A DNA stretch of 64,000 nucleotides. Origin: Pseudoduganella umbonata (GTDB lineage Bacteria > Pseudomonadota > Gammaproteobacteria > Burkholderiales > Burkholderiaceae_D). The notes beneath the pieces are model-generated. The model made no database searches. It was given only the letters and a program-made list of their open reading frames with translations, and had not been told where the DNA came from. The stretch lies in NCBI RefSeq assembly GCF_014192225.1, contig NZ_JACHXS010000004.1:124001-188000 (forward strand). The letters run 5' to 3'. Shown piece after piece: positions 44,900 through 52,872 of the stretch (positions are counted from its first letter, which is position 1; every line of letters begins with the position of its first letter). The translations under genes were made by a program, and so were the position numbers.

Positions 44900-45613
44900 C
44901 TACTCGAATTGCCGCTTGAATTGCTCGAACTGCTCGGCCAGCGCCGAGTAGTCGGCGCGCAGCTGCTGGACTTCCAGCTCCAGCTGCGCCACCCGATCGG
45001 CGCGCGATGCGCCGCCGGGCGCCACCGCCGCCGTCCCGTAGCCCGCCTCTTCCCTTGCCAGCTGGATTTCTCCACCCAGCAATTGCCCATAGCGAGGCTC
45101 CTTGGTGCCCGGCGCCAGCGCCAGCTTGGCCACAACCGGCGGGTACTTGTCGATCAGGAATTGCAGTGCCTGCTCGACATCGGCCACCGTCTTGAATTCA
45201 TGCAGCCGGCCGGTGCGCGTGCGGATCTCGCCGGCCGTCTGGTGTCCGCGCAGCATCAGCACGGTCAGCACCGCCAGCTTGTCCTGCTCGAGCGACCACT
45301 TGATACGCATGCGGTGCTCGTATTTCGTGACGCGGGCGCCGGCCGCGGCCACCGCGTTGACGAGGCGGCGCTCGGTCAGCCGGGCCAGCACGTCGGCCAC
45401 CGTGTCTTCCGAGATCTGCATCACGGGATCGCGGCTGGTCGTCTGGTTGCAGCCGTTGGTCAGCGCGTTCAGCGACATAGGATAGTTATCCGGTGTCAGC
45501 GCCTCCTTTTCGGCCAGCACGGCCAGCACGCGGATCTCGAACGGATCCAGCGTATCGGACGGGGCTTTTACTGCGGAGCTATCCGCTGCCGGGGCATTTC
45601 CTGCATCTGTCAT
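44900..45613 (-). CDS. yceH: YceH/DUF480 family protein
   Basis: 237 residues. The tandem winged-helix DUF480 domain is recognised from FEIRVLAVLAEKEALTPDNYPMSLNAL, GCNQTTSRDPVM and LTVLMLRGHQTAGEIRTRTGRLHEF. A C-terminal coiled coil (about 210-236) follows. The function in the cell is not known; DNA binding is plausible from the fold. It lies 9 bases from cysE on the same strand. Confidence 0.93.
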   Translation of the reverse strand: MTDAGNAPAADSSAVKAPSDTLDPFEIRVLAVLAEKEALTPDNYPMSLNALTNGCNQTTSRDPVMQISEDTVADVLARLTERRLVNAVAAAGARVTKYEHRMRIKWSLEQDKLAVLTVLMLRGHQTAGEIRTRTGRLHEFKTVADVEQALQFLIDKYPPVVAKLALAPGTKEPRYGQLLGGEIQLAREEAGYGTAAVAPGGASRADRVAQLELEVQQLRADYSALAEQFEQFKRQFE

Positions 45614-45622
45614 TTCTGTTCC

Positions 45623-46369
45623 TCAATCGACCAGCTTGTTCAGTTGGGCGGGGTCGGACTTGCCGACGGCCTCGATGTCCCCGCATTGCAAACCACTCTC
45701 CTTCAGCAGCGCGACGATGCGCTCGATCTGGCGCTCCTGCGCGGCCGCATGGTTGATCAGGCCATGCAGCGCTTTCGACATCGGATCGTCGCCGTTCGGC
45801 GTGACGCCGTAGGCGGCGAACAGGTGCTGCGCAGGGTGTCGGGTTCCCTGTTCATGCTTCTGCACGATATTGGCGGGATTGCCGACTGCCGTCGCACCCG
45901 GTGGTACCGGCTTCAGCAGCACGGCATTCGAGCCCACCTTCGCGTACTCGCCCACCGTGAAGCCGCCCAGCACCTGGGCGCCGGCACCGACGATCACGCC
46001 GCGTTCCAGCGTGGGATGGCGCTTCTTGCCCGGCGTGAGCGACGTGCCACCCAGCGTGACGCCCTGGTAGATCGTGCAGTCGTCGCCGATTTCCGCCGTC
46101 TCGCCGACCACCACGCCGAAGCCGTGGTCGATGAAGACACGCCGGCCGATCCGCGCGCCGGGATGGATTTCGATACCCGTGACGATGCGCGCCAGCGCGC
46201 TGATGAAGCGGCCGGGCCATTTCAGGCCGTGGGTCCAGCACCAGTGCGCCAGGCGGTGCGCGATGATGGCATGCAGGCCGGGATAGCACGTCAGCACCTC
46301 CCAGGCGTTGCGGGCCGCGGGATCGCGTTCGATGATGCTGCGGATGTCTTGGCGCAGGTGGCGGAACAT
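45623..46369 (-). CDS. cysE: Serine O-acetyltransferase
   Basis: 248 residues from the ATG at 46369 (MFRHLRQDIRSIIERDPA). The helical N-domain precedes left-handed beta-helix hexapeptide repeats (about 65-165, with IHPGARIGRRVFIDHG and GVTLGGT). The C-terminal part is longer than in E. coli CysE and resembles the SAT type found beside cysteine metabolism genes in Burkholderiales. It makes O-acetylserine, the precursor of cysteine. The frame continues upstream without a start signal. Confidence 0.95.
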   Translation of the reverse strand: MFRHLRQDIRSIIERDPAARNAWEVLTCYPGLHAIIAHRLAHWCWTHGLKWPGRFISALARIVTGIEIHPGARIGRRVFIDHGFGVVVGETAEIGDDCTIYQGVTLGGTSLTPGKKRHPTLERGVIVGAGAQVLGGFTVGEYAKVGSNAVLLKPVPPGATAVGNPANIVQKHEQGTRHPAQHLFAAYGVTPNGDDPMSKALHGLINHAAAQERQIERIVALLKESGLQCGDIEAVGKSDPAQLNKLVD

Positions 46370-46497
46370 GGGGGAAACAGGTAGGACGGTCGAACCACGA
46401 TGGTAGCGCATCGGCAAGCGGCTTGCAGTCCGCTCGCCGGGAGGCCGAACTCCCGCGCAGCTGCCAGCCGGGCTGCTGCCGGCTGGCGGGCGGCCGG

Positions 46498-47244
46498 TCA
46501 GCCTTCCCTGGCGATACGCTGCCGCCGTGCCTCGTACAGGCACACACCGGAAGCGACCGACACGTTCAGGCTCTCGACGGAACCGAACATCGGAATACTC
46601 ACCAGCACGTCGCAGGTCTCGCGCGTCAGGCGGCGCATGCCCTCGCCTTCCGAGCCCATCACCAGCGCGGTCGGGCCGGTGAAGTCGGCTTCATACAGGC
46701 CCTTCTCGCCGTCGTCGGAGGTACCGATCAGCCAGATGTCGCGTTCCTTGAGTTCGCGCATCGTGCGCGCCAGGTTCGTGACCGTGATGTAAGGCACCGT
46801 CTCGGCGGCCCCGCTGGCCACCTTGGCGGCGGTGGCGTTCAGGCCCACCGCGCGGTCCTTCGGCACGATCACCGCATGCGCGCCGACACCGTCGGCAACA
46901 CGCAGGCAGGCGCCCAGGTTGTGCGGGTCGGTGATGCCATCGAGCACCAGCAGCAGCGGCGGGCCATCGATCGCGTCGAGCAGCTCGTCGAGGTTGCGGG
47001 CCAGCGCCAGCTGCGAGGCAAAGGCGATCACGCCCTGGTGGCGGCGGGTGCCGACGATCTTGTCGAGGCGGGCGGAATCGACCGGCATCACGCGCACGCC
47101 GGCCGCCTTGGCGTTGGCGATCAGGTCTTTCATGCGGCGGTCGTCGCGGCCGGCATCGACGAAGATTTCTTCGACCGACGAGGCTTCGTGGCGCAGGCGC
47201 GAGGTGACGGCATGGAAGCCGAAAATCATTTTGTTCTTGGACAT
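46498..47244 (-). CDS. rlmB: 23S rRNA (guanosine-2'-O)-methyltransferase RlmB
   Basis: 248 residues from the ATG at 47244 ([13 protein letters not shown]). The N-terminal substrate-binding domain is followed by a SPOUT catalytic domain with [30 protein letters not shown] and the knot motif [14 protein letters not shown]. It methylates G2251 of 23S rRNA. It lies directly downstream of rnr, as in E. coli. Confidence 0.97.
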   Translation of the reverse strand: MSKNKMIFGFHAVTSRLRHEASSVEEIFVDAGRDDRRMKDLIANAKAAGVRVMPVDSARLDKIVGTRRHQGVIAFASQLALARNLDELLDAIDGPPLLLVLDGITDPHNLGACLRVADGVGAHAVIVPKDRAVGLNATAAKVASGAAETVPYITVTNLARTMRELKERDIWLIGTSDDGEKGLYEADFTGPTALVMGSEGEGMRRLTRETCDVLVSIPMFGSVESLNVSVASGVCLYEARRQRIAREG

Positions 47245-47359
47245 GGTACGTAGTTCTGGTGTGGCGAACGGATTCGCCGGGGATGCGCCGCGGCGGTTGC
47301 CGCGGCGCGGGGATTTCAAGGTGCCGCCGGATCATTGATCGCGGCGGCCCTGTGCTTTC

Positions 47360-50011
47360 TTATCGCTTCTTCCGGGTCTTGCCGCCGGACTTGGCGGCCG
47401 CTTTTGCCGCCGACCCCGCTGCGGTCTGGGTCTTGCCGCGCTTGGCCGGCGCGGCGCCCCGGCCCTTGGGGGCCGGGTCGAACTGCGGCAGCAGTGTGAT
47501 CGACGGTGCCGGAGCGGCGGCATCCGCCGTTTCATCCGCGGCACCGCCACGGCGCCTGCCCGCGCCCTTGCGTGGCGCGCTGTCTTCGCCGTTGCGCGCA
47601 GTACTGCCCTGCTCCGCGGCCGGCTCGGCCCTGCCGGCACCCTTGCCCGCTGCGCCATTGCGGCCACCCGCGCCGCGCTGGTTGCCGCGGCGCGGCTTGA
47701 CATCTTCCTCGCCGAAGCCGTCGTCGTGGAACGCGGCGCCCTTGCGCCCGCCGCGCGGCGGTGCCGGCGGCATGCCTTCGGTTTCGCTCGGTGCCAGGCG
47801 CAGGTCGATCTTGCGCGATTCCAGGTCCACGCGCACCACCTGCACCATCACGCGGTCGGTCAGCTGGTAGCGCTTGCCGGTGCGTTCGCCGCGCAGTTCG
47901 TGGCGTGCATCGTCGTACTGGAAGTAATCGGCGCCCAGGTCGGTCACGTGCACCAGGCCTTCGACGAACAGCTGGTCGAGCTGCACGAAGATGCCGAACG
48001 TGGTCACGCCGGTGATGAGGCCGCTGAATTCCTCGCCCAGCTTGTCCTGCATGAAGTAGCACTTCAGCCAGGCCTCGACATCGCGCGACGCCTCGTCGGC
48101 GCGGCGTTCGTTGGCCGAGCAGTGCACGCCCAGCGCATCCCACACGGTGAGGTCGCGCGCCGCCTTCGGTTCCTTGCCGGCGGCCTTGTCCTTCACCTGC
48201 TGGCGGCGCGTGGCGTTCGATACCGTGGTATTGAGCACGCTGGTGTCGCCGATCTTCGGCTCGTACTTCTTGCCTTGCAGGATGGCCTTGATGGCACGGT
48301 GCGTCAGCAAGTCCGGGTAGCGGCGGATCGGGCTGGTGAAGTGCGCGTACGCCTCATAGGCCAGGCCGAAGTGGCCGATGTTTTCCGGACTGTAGACGGC
48401 CTGCTGCATCGAGCGCAGCAGCATGGTCTGCAGCAGGTTCGCATCGGGGCGCTCCTTGATCTTCCTCATCAGCTCGGCGTAGTCGCCGGCCACCGGCGTA
48501 TCGCCGCCGCCCAGCGACAGGCCGACCTGCTTCAGGAACTCGCGCACCTGGGTCAGCTTTTCCTTGGTCGGGGCGGCGTGGATCCGGTACGTGCCGGGGT
48601 GCTTGTGACGCAGCAGCAGGTCGGCCGCGCACACGTTGGCGGCCAGCATGCATTCTTCGATCAGCTTGTGCGCATCGTTGCGGGTGCGCGGGATGATCTT
48701 CTCGATCTTGCCGGCCGGGTTGCAGACGATATAGGTTTCGGTGGTCTCGAAATCGATCGCGCCACGCTCCAGGCGCGCCTTCAGCAGCGCATGGTAGACG
48801 GCATACAGGTTCTGCAGGTGCGGCACCAGGTGCGCGCGCCTGGCCGCTTCGGGGCCCTTCGTGTTCGACAGGATCGCCGCCACTTCGGTGTACGTGAAGC
48901 GCGCCGCCGAGTGGATCACGGCCGGGTAGAACTGGTAGGCCTTGATCTCGCCCTGGGCGGTGACGACCGCGTCGCAGACCAGCGTCAGGCGGTCGACGGC
49001 CGGGTTCAGCGAGCACAGGCCGTTCGACAGTTTTTCCGGCAGCATCGGGATCACCCGGCGCGGGAAGTACACCGACGTGCTGCGCTCGATCGCATCGGTA
49101 TCGAGCGCATCGTTCGGCTTCACGTAATGGGAAACGTCGGCGATGGCCACGATCAGGCGGAAGGCGTTGGCGCGCCCCACTTTCACCGGCTCGCAGTACA
49201 CGGCGTCGTCGAAATCGCGCGCATCCTCGCCATCGATCGTCACCAGCGGCACGTCGCGCAGGTCGACGCGGTCGCCCCAGTCCTTTTCATGCACCACGTC
49301 GGGCAGCTTGGCGGCCTGCTTCAGGGCCGCATCGGAAAACACGTGCGGCACGCCGAACTTGCGCACGGCGATCTCGATTTCCATGCCGGGGTCGTCCATG
49401 TCGCCCAGCACCTCGACGATGCGACCGACCGGCTGCTTGAAGCGGCCCGGCTGCTCGGTCAGCTCGACGCTGACGATCTGGCCGCTCTTGGCATTGCCAG
49501 GCGAGCCGGCCAGCAGGATATCCTGGCCGATACGCTTGTCTTCCGGCGCCACGATCCACACGCCGTTATCCTTCAGCAGTCGCCCGATGATGTGCGTGTT
49601 GCCACGCTCGACCACTTCGACGATCGTGCCTTCCGGGCGGCCACGGCGGTCGAAACCGGTGACTTTCGCCAGCACCTTGTCGCCATGCAGCACCTTCTGC
49701 ATTTCGCGTTCGGTCAGGAACAGGTCGTCGCCCGGCTCATCCGGAATCACGAAACCGAAGCCATCGCGGTGCGCGCTGACGCGGCCCGAAACGAAACCGG
49801 AATGGTCGGCCAGTACATAAAAACCGCTGCCATCGGACCGAATCTGGCCGTCACGCTCCATCGCGTTCAGGCGGCGCGTCAGCACATCCTGGGATTCGGA
49901 TTTCACCCCGAGCGACATGGACAGCGTGCGCAGGTCGAGCGGCGCGTTGGCGCTGCGGAAAATGCCGAGGATTTCCTCGCGGCTGGGAATGGTATGGATC
50001 GTCTGGTTCAA
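47360..50011 (-). CDS. rnr: Ribonuclease R
   Basis: 883 residues. It starts at a TTG (50009-50011) giving LNQTIHTIPSREEILGIF; an in-frame stop lies four codons upstream and the next Met is residue 32, so the rare start is favoured. Cold-shock domains, the RNB core (TIDGEDARDFDDAVYCE with the catalytic Asp set) and an S1 domain (GVTTFGIFVQLDQLFVEGL) are in order. The final 120 residues are Lys/Arg/Gly-rich, a common RNase R tail. It degrades structured RNA 3' to 5'. Confidence 0.97.
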   Translation of the reverse strand: MNQTIHTIPSREEILGIFRSANAPLDLRTLSMSLGVKSESQDVLTRRLNAMERDGQIRSDGSGFYVLADHSGFVSGRVSAHRDGFGFVIPDEPGDDLFLTEREMQKVLHGDKVLAKVTGFDRRGRPEGTIVEVVERGNTHIIGRLLKDNGVWIVAPEDKRIGQDILLAGSPGNAKSGQIVSVELTEQPGRFKQPVGRIVEVLGDMDDPGMEIEIAVRKFGVPHVFSDAALKQAAKLPDVVHEKDWGDRVDLRDVPLVTIDGEDARDFDDAVYCEPVKVGRANAFRLIVAIADVSHYVKPNDALDTDAIERSTSVYFPRRVIPMLPEKLSNGLCSLNPAVDRLTLVCDAVVTAQGEIKAYQFYPAVIHSAARFTYTEVAAILSNTKGPEAARRAHLVPHLQNLYAVYHALLKARLERGAIDFETTETYIVCNPAGKIEKIIPRTRNDAHKLIEECMLAANVCAADLLLRHKHPGTYRIHAAPTKEKLTQVREFLKQVGLSLGGGDTPVAGDYAELMRKIKERPDANLLQTMLLRSMQQAVYSPENIGHFGLAYEAYAHFTSPIRRYPDLLTHRAIKAILQGKKYEPKIGDTSVLNTTVSNATRRQQVKDKAAGKEPKAARDLTVWDALGVHCSANERRADEASRDVEAWLKCYFMQDKLGEEFSGLITGVTTFGIFVQLDQLFVEGLVHVTDLGADYFQYDDARHELRGERTGKRYQLTDRVMVQVVRVDLESRKIDLRLAPSETEGMPPAPPRGGRKGAAFHDDGFGEEDVKPRRGNQRGAGGRNGAAGKGAGRAEPAAEQGSTARNGEDSAPRKGAGRRRGGAADETADAAAPAPSITLLPQFDPAPKGRGAAPAKRGKTQTAAGSAAKAAAKSGGKTRKKR

Positions 50012-50403
50012 AACTGTTCTTTAATCTTATTAGGGTATTGGAATGATCTAGGAAAGGTGGCAGCGTAGTGTACCGGAGGCTGGCCGGTTTGCCTAACATG
50101 CGCCAATCGGAACGTGCGCCCGGGAGACTTTCCAGGGGGCTTTGACAATCGAAAAGATTGCTCTATAATTCTGGCTCTTGCAGCGATGCAGATCGCAGCA
50201 AGGCGTTGTAAAGGGTTGATGTGCAGTGTGGAATGCAAGTTCATCTGGCGCAAAACTCTCCAAGGCGATATCATAACAGTAGTTGGGAACGCAGTTGCAA
50301 CACGGTTGGAACACGATTGCAAACGCAGCTGCAAACGCATTCGCGGACAGCATTGCATTTTTGATGCAGTTCTGCATGAATGAGCCCTTCGCTGTAATGC
50401 AGT
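50012..50403. other. rnr upstream region and leader of the first tRNA-Leu
   Basis: No gene is supported. A strong sigma-70-like promoter lies at 50142-50169. Downstream, 50281-50345 holds a run of degenerate 10-13 base units (GTTGCAACACG, GTTGGAACACG, ATTGCAAACG, CTGCAAACG). The leader from promoter to tRNA is about 230 bases. Confidence 0.55.
50142..50169 (+). promoter_or_regulatory. Sigma-70 promoter of the first tRNA-Leu
   Basis: A consensus TTGACA (50142-50147) and consensus TATAAT (50164-50169) are separated by 16 bases. It points towards the tRNA-Leu at 50404 and is the strongest promoter seen in the window. Confidence 0.7.
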
Positions 50404-50488
50404 GCCCACGTGGCGGAATTGGTAGACGCGCATGGTTCAGGTCCATGTGCCGCAAGGTGTGGGGGTTCGAGTCCCTCCGTGGGCACCA
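50404..50488 (+). tRNA. tRNA-Leu(CAG), copy 1
   Basis: GCCCACG pairs with CGTGGGC; the anticodon loop TTCAGGT gives CAG, and a class II variable arm, GGTTCGAGTCC T-loop and encoded CCA are present. 85 bases. It is identical to three more copies downstream. Confidence 0.97.
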
Positions 50489-50506
50489 CTCTACCGGATA
50501 CGATGA

Positions 50507-50538
50507 AAAGCCGTGAATCGCGAGATTCGCGGCTTTTT
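50507..50538 (+). terminator. Terminator after tRNA-Leu copy 1
   Basis: AGCCGTGAATC and GATTCGCGGCT form an 11-bp stem with one mismatch and a GCGA loop, followed by five T. Confidence 0.85.
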
Positions 50539-50808
50539 CCATTGCGCGCCGTCATTCGCACTCCCCCATCGATTCACACTCCCTCATCGCGCTTACCTTC
50601 GTTATCGATGCTTTCTTTGCGCGCCGGGAGAGCCCGCTTATCGTTGCCGCTTGTGCCTGCTGCTTGTGCCTGCTTTATCTCACTGATGCGTTCCACCCTC
50701 GCGCCATTTCCGCGTCCGTCCTGCTTTGCCAATGCGCCGATCGCCGGCAGATAACCGGACACTTTCCCCGGCAGTCGGAAATATTTACGCGGAAGCATAA
50801 AAATCCTA

Positions 50809-50837
50809 TTGCCGAGTTAGCTTTTGGCCGATATGAT
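50809..50837 (+). promoter_or_regulatory. Promoter of tRNA-Leu copy 2
   Basis: TTGCCG (50809-50814) and TATGAT (50832-50837) are 17 bases apart. The following leader has a short GTTGC/GCAAC stem (near 50848-50864) shared with the leaders at 52472 and, partly, 51147. Confidence 0.6.
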
Positions 50838-50887
50838 GCGTGCCTCGTTGCAGAACATTGCAACGAAGCGCAGTAGCTTGAGACTGT

Positions 50888-50972
50888 GCCCACGTGGCGG
50901 AATTGGTAGACGCGCATGGTTCAGGTCCATGTGCCGCAAGGTGTGGGGGTTCGAGTCCCTCCGTGGGCACCA
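50888..50972 (+). tRNA. tRNA-Leu(CAG), copy 2
   Basis: Same 85-base sequence as copy 1, with encoded CCA. It has its own promoter and terminator. Confidence 0.97.
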
Positions 50973-50989
50973 CTCTACCGGATACGATA

Positions 50990-51023
50990 AAAAGCCGTGA
51001 ATCGCGAGATTCACGGCTTTTTT
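50990..51023 (+). terminator. Terminator after tRNA-Leu copy 2
   Basis: A perfect 11-bp stem AGCCGTGAATC/GATTCACGGCT with a GCGA loop is followed by six T. Confidence 0.88.
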
Positions 51024-51094
51024 CATTGGTATCCCGATCTTCACGCGCAGTACCCTGCCGCGACTGGCACCTTTATAAAATAAATAACTTTTTA

Positions 51095-51195
51095 TTGCTG
51101 AGTTCGCCTGGCGTCGATATGATGTTTTTAGTACTGCCGAGCATTGCGGTACATTGCAACGAGGGAGCCGCGGATCGCCAGGTCGCGGCTCTTTT
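51095..51195 (+). ncRNA. Promoter-leader-terminator unit lacking its tRNA (possible small RNA)
   Basis: TTGCTG (51095-51100) and TATGAT (51118-51123) with a 17-base spacer copy the promoter of tRNA-Leu copy 2 almost base for base. The downstream ACATTGCAACGA leader segment is also shared. Instead of a tRNA, a GAGCCGCG/CGCGGCTC hairpin with a T-rich end follows at 51165-51195. A transcript of about 65 bases would be made. It is either the remnant of a deleted tRNA gene or a small RNA. Confidence 0.45.
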
Positions 51196-51323
51196 CTTAT
51201 CGCGTCGGCCTTTTTTACGATCCGGCGTGGCCGCACCGGCTGCGGCAGATTTTCCCGCCTGGCACCCAGGTTTTGCATGCTTTTTGCGTAGATAGTTTTA
51301 TCCAAAAACACAGGGATCACGTC

Positions 51324-52430
51324 ATGAAAACTCTCGTCTCGATCATTGCGCTGGCCAGCGCCGTGCTTGCCACCGGCTCGGCCGCCGCCGCACCGGCCTT
51401 CAACTTCCAGTTCACCGCCGGCACTTCGCTGCAGGCGCAGCAGGGATTCATCGCCGCCGCCTCGCGCTGGTCCAGCCTGCTTACCGACGACGTGACGATC
51501 AACCTCACGGTCGGCTTCAACCCGCTGGGCGGCAGCATCCTCGGGCAGGCGCAGTCGGCCACCGAAATGTATTCGTATTCGGCGTTCCGGCAGGGATTGG
51601 TCGGCGACATCTCGTCCGGCGCCGATGCCACGGCGACGGCAAGCCTTGCCGCCGGCAACACGTTCGGCATGCTGCTGAACCGCACGTCCAACAGCCCGAA
51701 CGGTTCGGGCAGCGCCACGCCCTTTCTCGACACCGATGGCGACGACAACAACGCCTACGTGAACATCACCACGGCCGAGGCCAAGGCGATCGGCCTGGCG
51801 ACGCAGCAGCAGACGCTCAGCGGCTGCATCGGCACCTGTGATGGCTTCATCCAGTTCAACAGCCAGTTTGCGTTCGACTTCAACCCGAACGACGGCGTCA
51901 GCGCGAATGCCTACGACTTCGTCGGCGTGGCGGCACACGAGATCGGCCATACGCTGGGCTTCATCAGCGGTGTCGACGTACTGGACTACAACTCCACGCC
52001 GCCCCAGGTATTCCCGGACGATGCGTTCACGTACGTCACCGGCCTGGACATGTTCCGCTATTCCGCGCAAAGCGCGGCATCGGGCGTGACCGACTGGACC
52101 GCCGACAACCGCGAAAAGTACTTCTCGATCGATGGCGGCGCCACGGAAATCGCCCTGTTCTCTAATGGCGTCGAGCATGGCGACGGGCGCCAGGCCAGCC
52201 ATTGGAAAGACGACCTCTACATCGGCCTGATGGACCCTACCGGTGGCCGGGGCGAAGCGCTGGCGATTTCGCAGACAGACCTGCTGGCGATGGACGTGAT
52301 CGGCTGGAACGTGTCGCCGGTCCCCGAACCGTCGACGTACGCGATGCTGGGCGCCGGCCTGCTGCTGCTGGGTGGCCGCGCGCGCAAATCGGCCCGGAAA
52401 TCGAAAAATATTTCGCAAAAACAAAAATGA
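51324..52430 (+). CDS. PEP-CTERM anchored metalloprotease
   Basis: 368 residues from the ATG at 51324. A signal peptide ends near AAAAPA. The zinc-protease motif HEIGH is at 205-209, followed by TLGF; a third ligand (possibly Asp218) is not certain. The C-terminus has VPEPSTYAMLGAG, a hydrophobic helix and basic residues, the PEP-CTERM sorting signal handled by exosortase in biofilm-forming Gram-negatives. No exosortase gene is near. It sits between tRNA-Leu copies, possibly using the orphan promoter at 51095 or one of its own. Confidence 0.88.
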   Translation: MKTLVSIIALASAVLATGSAAAAPAFNFQFTAGTSLQAQQGFIAAASRWSSLLTDDVTINLTVGFNPLGGSILGQAQSATEMYSYSAFRQGLVGDISSGADATATASLAAGNTFGMLLNRTSNSPNGSGSATPFLDTDGDDNNAYVNITTAEAKAIGLATQQQTLSGCIGTCDGFIQFNSQFAFDFNPNDGVSANAYDFVGVAAHEIGHTLGFISGVDVLDYNSTPPQVFPDDAFTYVTGLDMFRYSAQSAASGVTDWTADNREKYFSIDGGATEIALFSNGVEHGDGRQASHWKDDLYIGLMDPTGGRGEALAISQTDLLAMDVIGWNVSPVPEPSTYAMLGAGLLLLGGRARKSARKSKNISQKQK

Positions 52431-52433
52431 TGG

Positions 52434-52462
52434 TTGACGGATCCGGTTGTGCCCTTTAAGAT
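52434..52462 (+). promoter_or_regulatory. Promoter of tRNA-Leu copies 3 and 4
   Basis: TTGACG (52434-52439) and TAAGAT (52457-52462) are 17 bases apart, starting 3 bases after the protease stop codon. The leader then repeats the GCGTGCCT and GTTGCxGAACA/GCAACGAAG elements seen before copy 2. Confidence 0.6.
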
Positions 52463-52508
52463 GCGTGCCTTCTGTTGCTGAACACCGCAACGAAGTAAAG
52501 AAAACAGG

Positions 52509-52593
52509 GCCCACGTGGCGGAATTGGTAGACGCGCATGGTTCAGGTCCATGTGCCGCAAGGTGTGGGGGTTCGAGTCCCTCCGTGGGCACCA
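52509..52593 (+). tRNA. tRNA-Leu(CAG), copy 3
   Basis: Identical 85-base tRNA with encoded CCA. There is no terminator between it and copy 4, so the two share one transcript. Confidence 0.97.
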
Positions 52594-52612
52594 AGTCCTG
52601 TTTTCGATACAT

Positions 52613-52677
52613 GAGAAGTAGCAGCGAGAAGTAACGCTGAGAAGCAACAGTGAGAAGTAACGCTGAGAAGCACCAGT
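52613..52677 (+). repeat. Five tandem 13-bp repeats between tRNA-Leu copies 3 and 4
   Basis: Units start at 52613, 52626, 52639, 52652 and 52665. Each begins GAGAAGyA; units 2 and 4 are identical and units 3 and 5 nearly so, giving a higher-order 26-bp period. The last unit ends at 52677, the base before tRNA copy 4. Confidence 0.85.
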
Positions 52678-52762
52678 GCCCACGTGGCGGAATTGGTAGA
52701 CGCGCATGGTTCAGGTCCATGTGCCGCAAGGTGTGGGGGTTCGAGTCCCTCCGTGGGCACCA
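52678..52762 (+). tRNA. tRNA-Leu(CAG), copy 4
   Basis: Identical 85-base tRNA with encoded CCA, directly abutting a tandem repeat at its 5' end. Confidence 0.97.
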
Positions 52763-52795
52763 CTCTACCGGATGCCGGGTTTGAAAAAACCCTGA

Positions 52796-52830
52796 AACGC
52801 CGCCGATTCGCGAGAATCGGCGGCGTTTTT
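52796..52830 (+). terminator. Terminator after tRNA-Leu copy 4
   Basis: A 12-bp GC-rich stem CGCCGCCGATTC/GAATCGGCGGCG with a GCGA loop is followed by five T. Confidence 0.9.
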
Positions 52831-52872
52831 CATTGGTCACTATCATCCGCCTACATGGTCTACACTTTGCCC

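Noticed and set aside
47726..50068. Open frame of 780 codons opposite rnr
   Set aside because: Antisense shadow of the RNase R gene; no signal or domain and no ribosome binding site.
50574..50798. 74-codon frame on the minus strand between tRNA-Leu copies 1 and 2
   Set aside because: An AGGA lies before the ATG, but composition is unremarkable, no motif is seen and its start lies only 11 bases from the promoter of tRNA copy 2; not enough to call a gene.
50410..52763. Several frames encoding nearly identical peptides across the four tRNA-Leu genes
   Set aside because: They are translations of identical tRNA sequence on both strands, not proteins.
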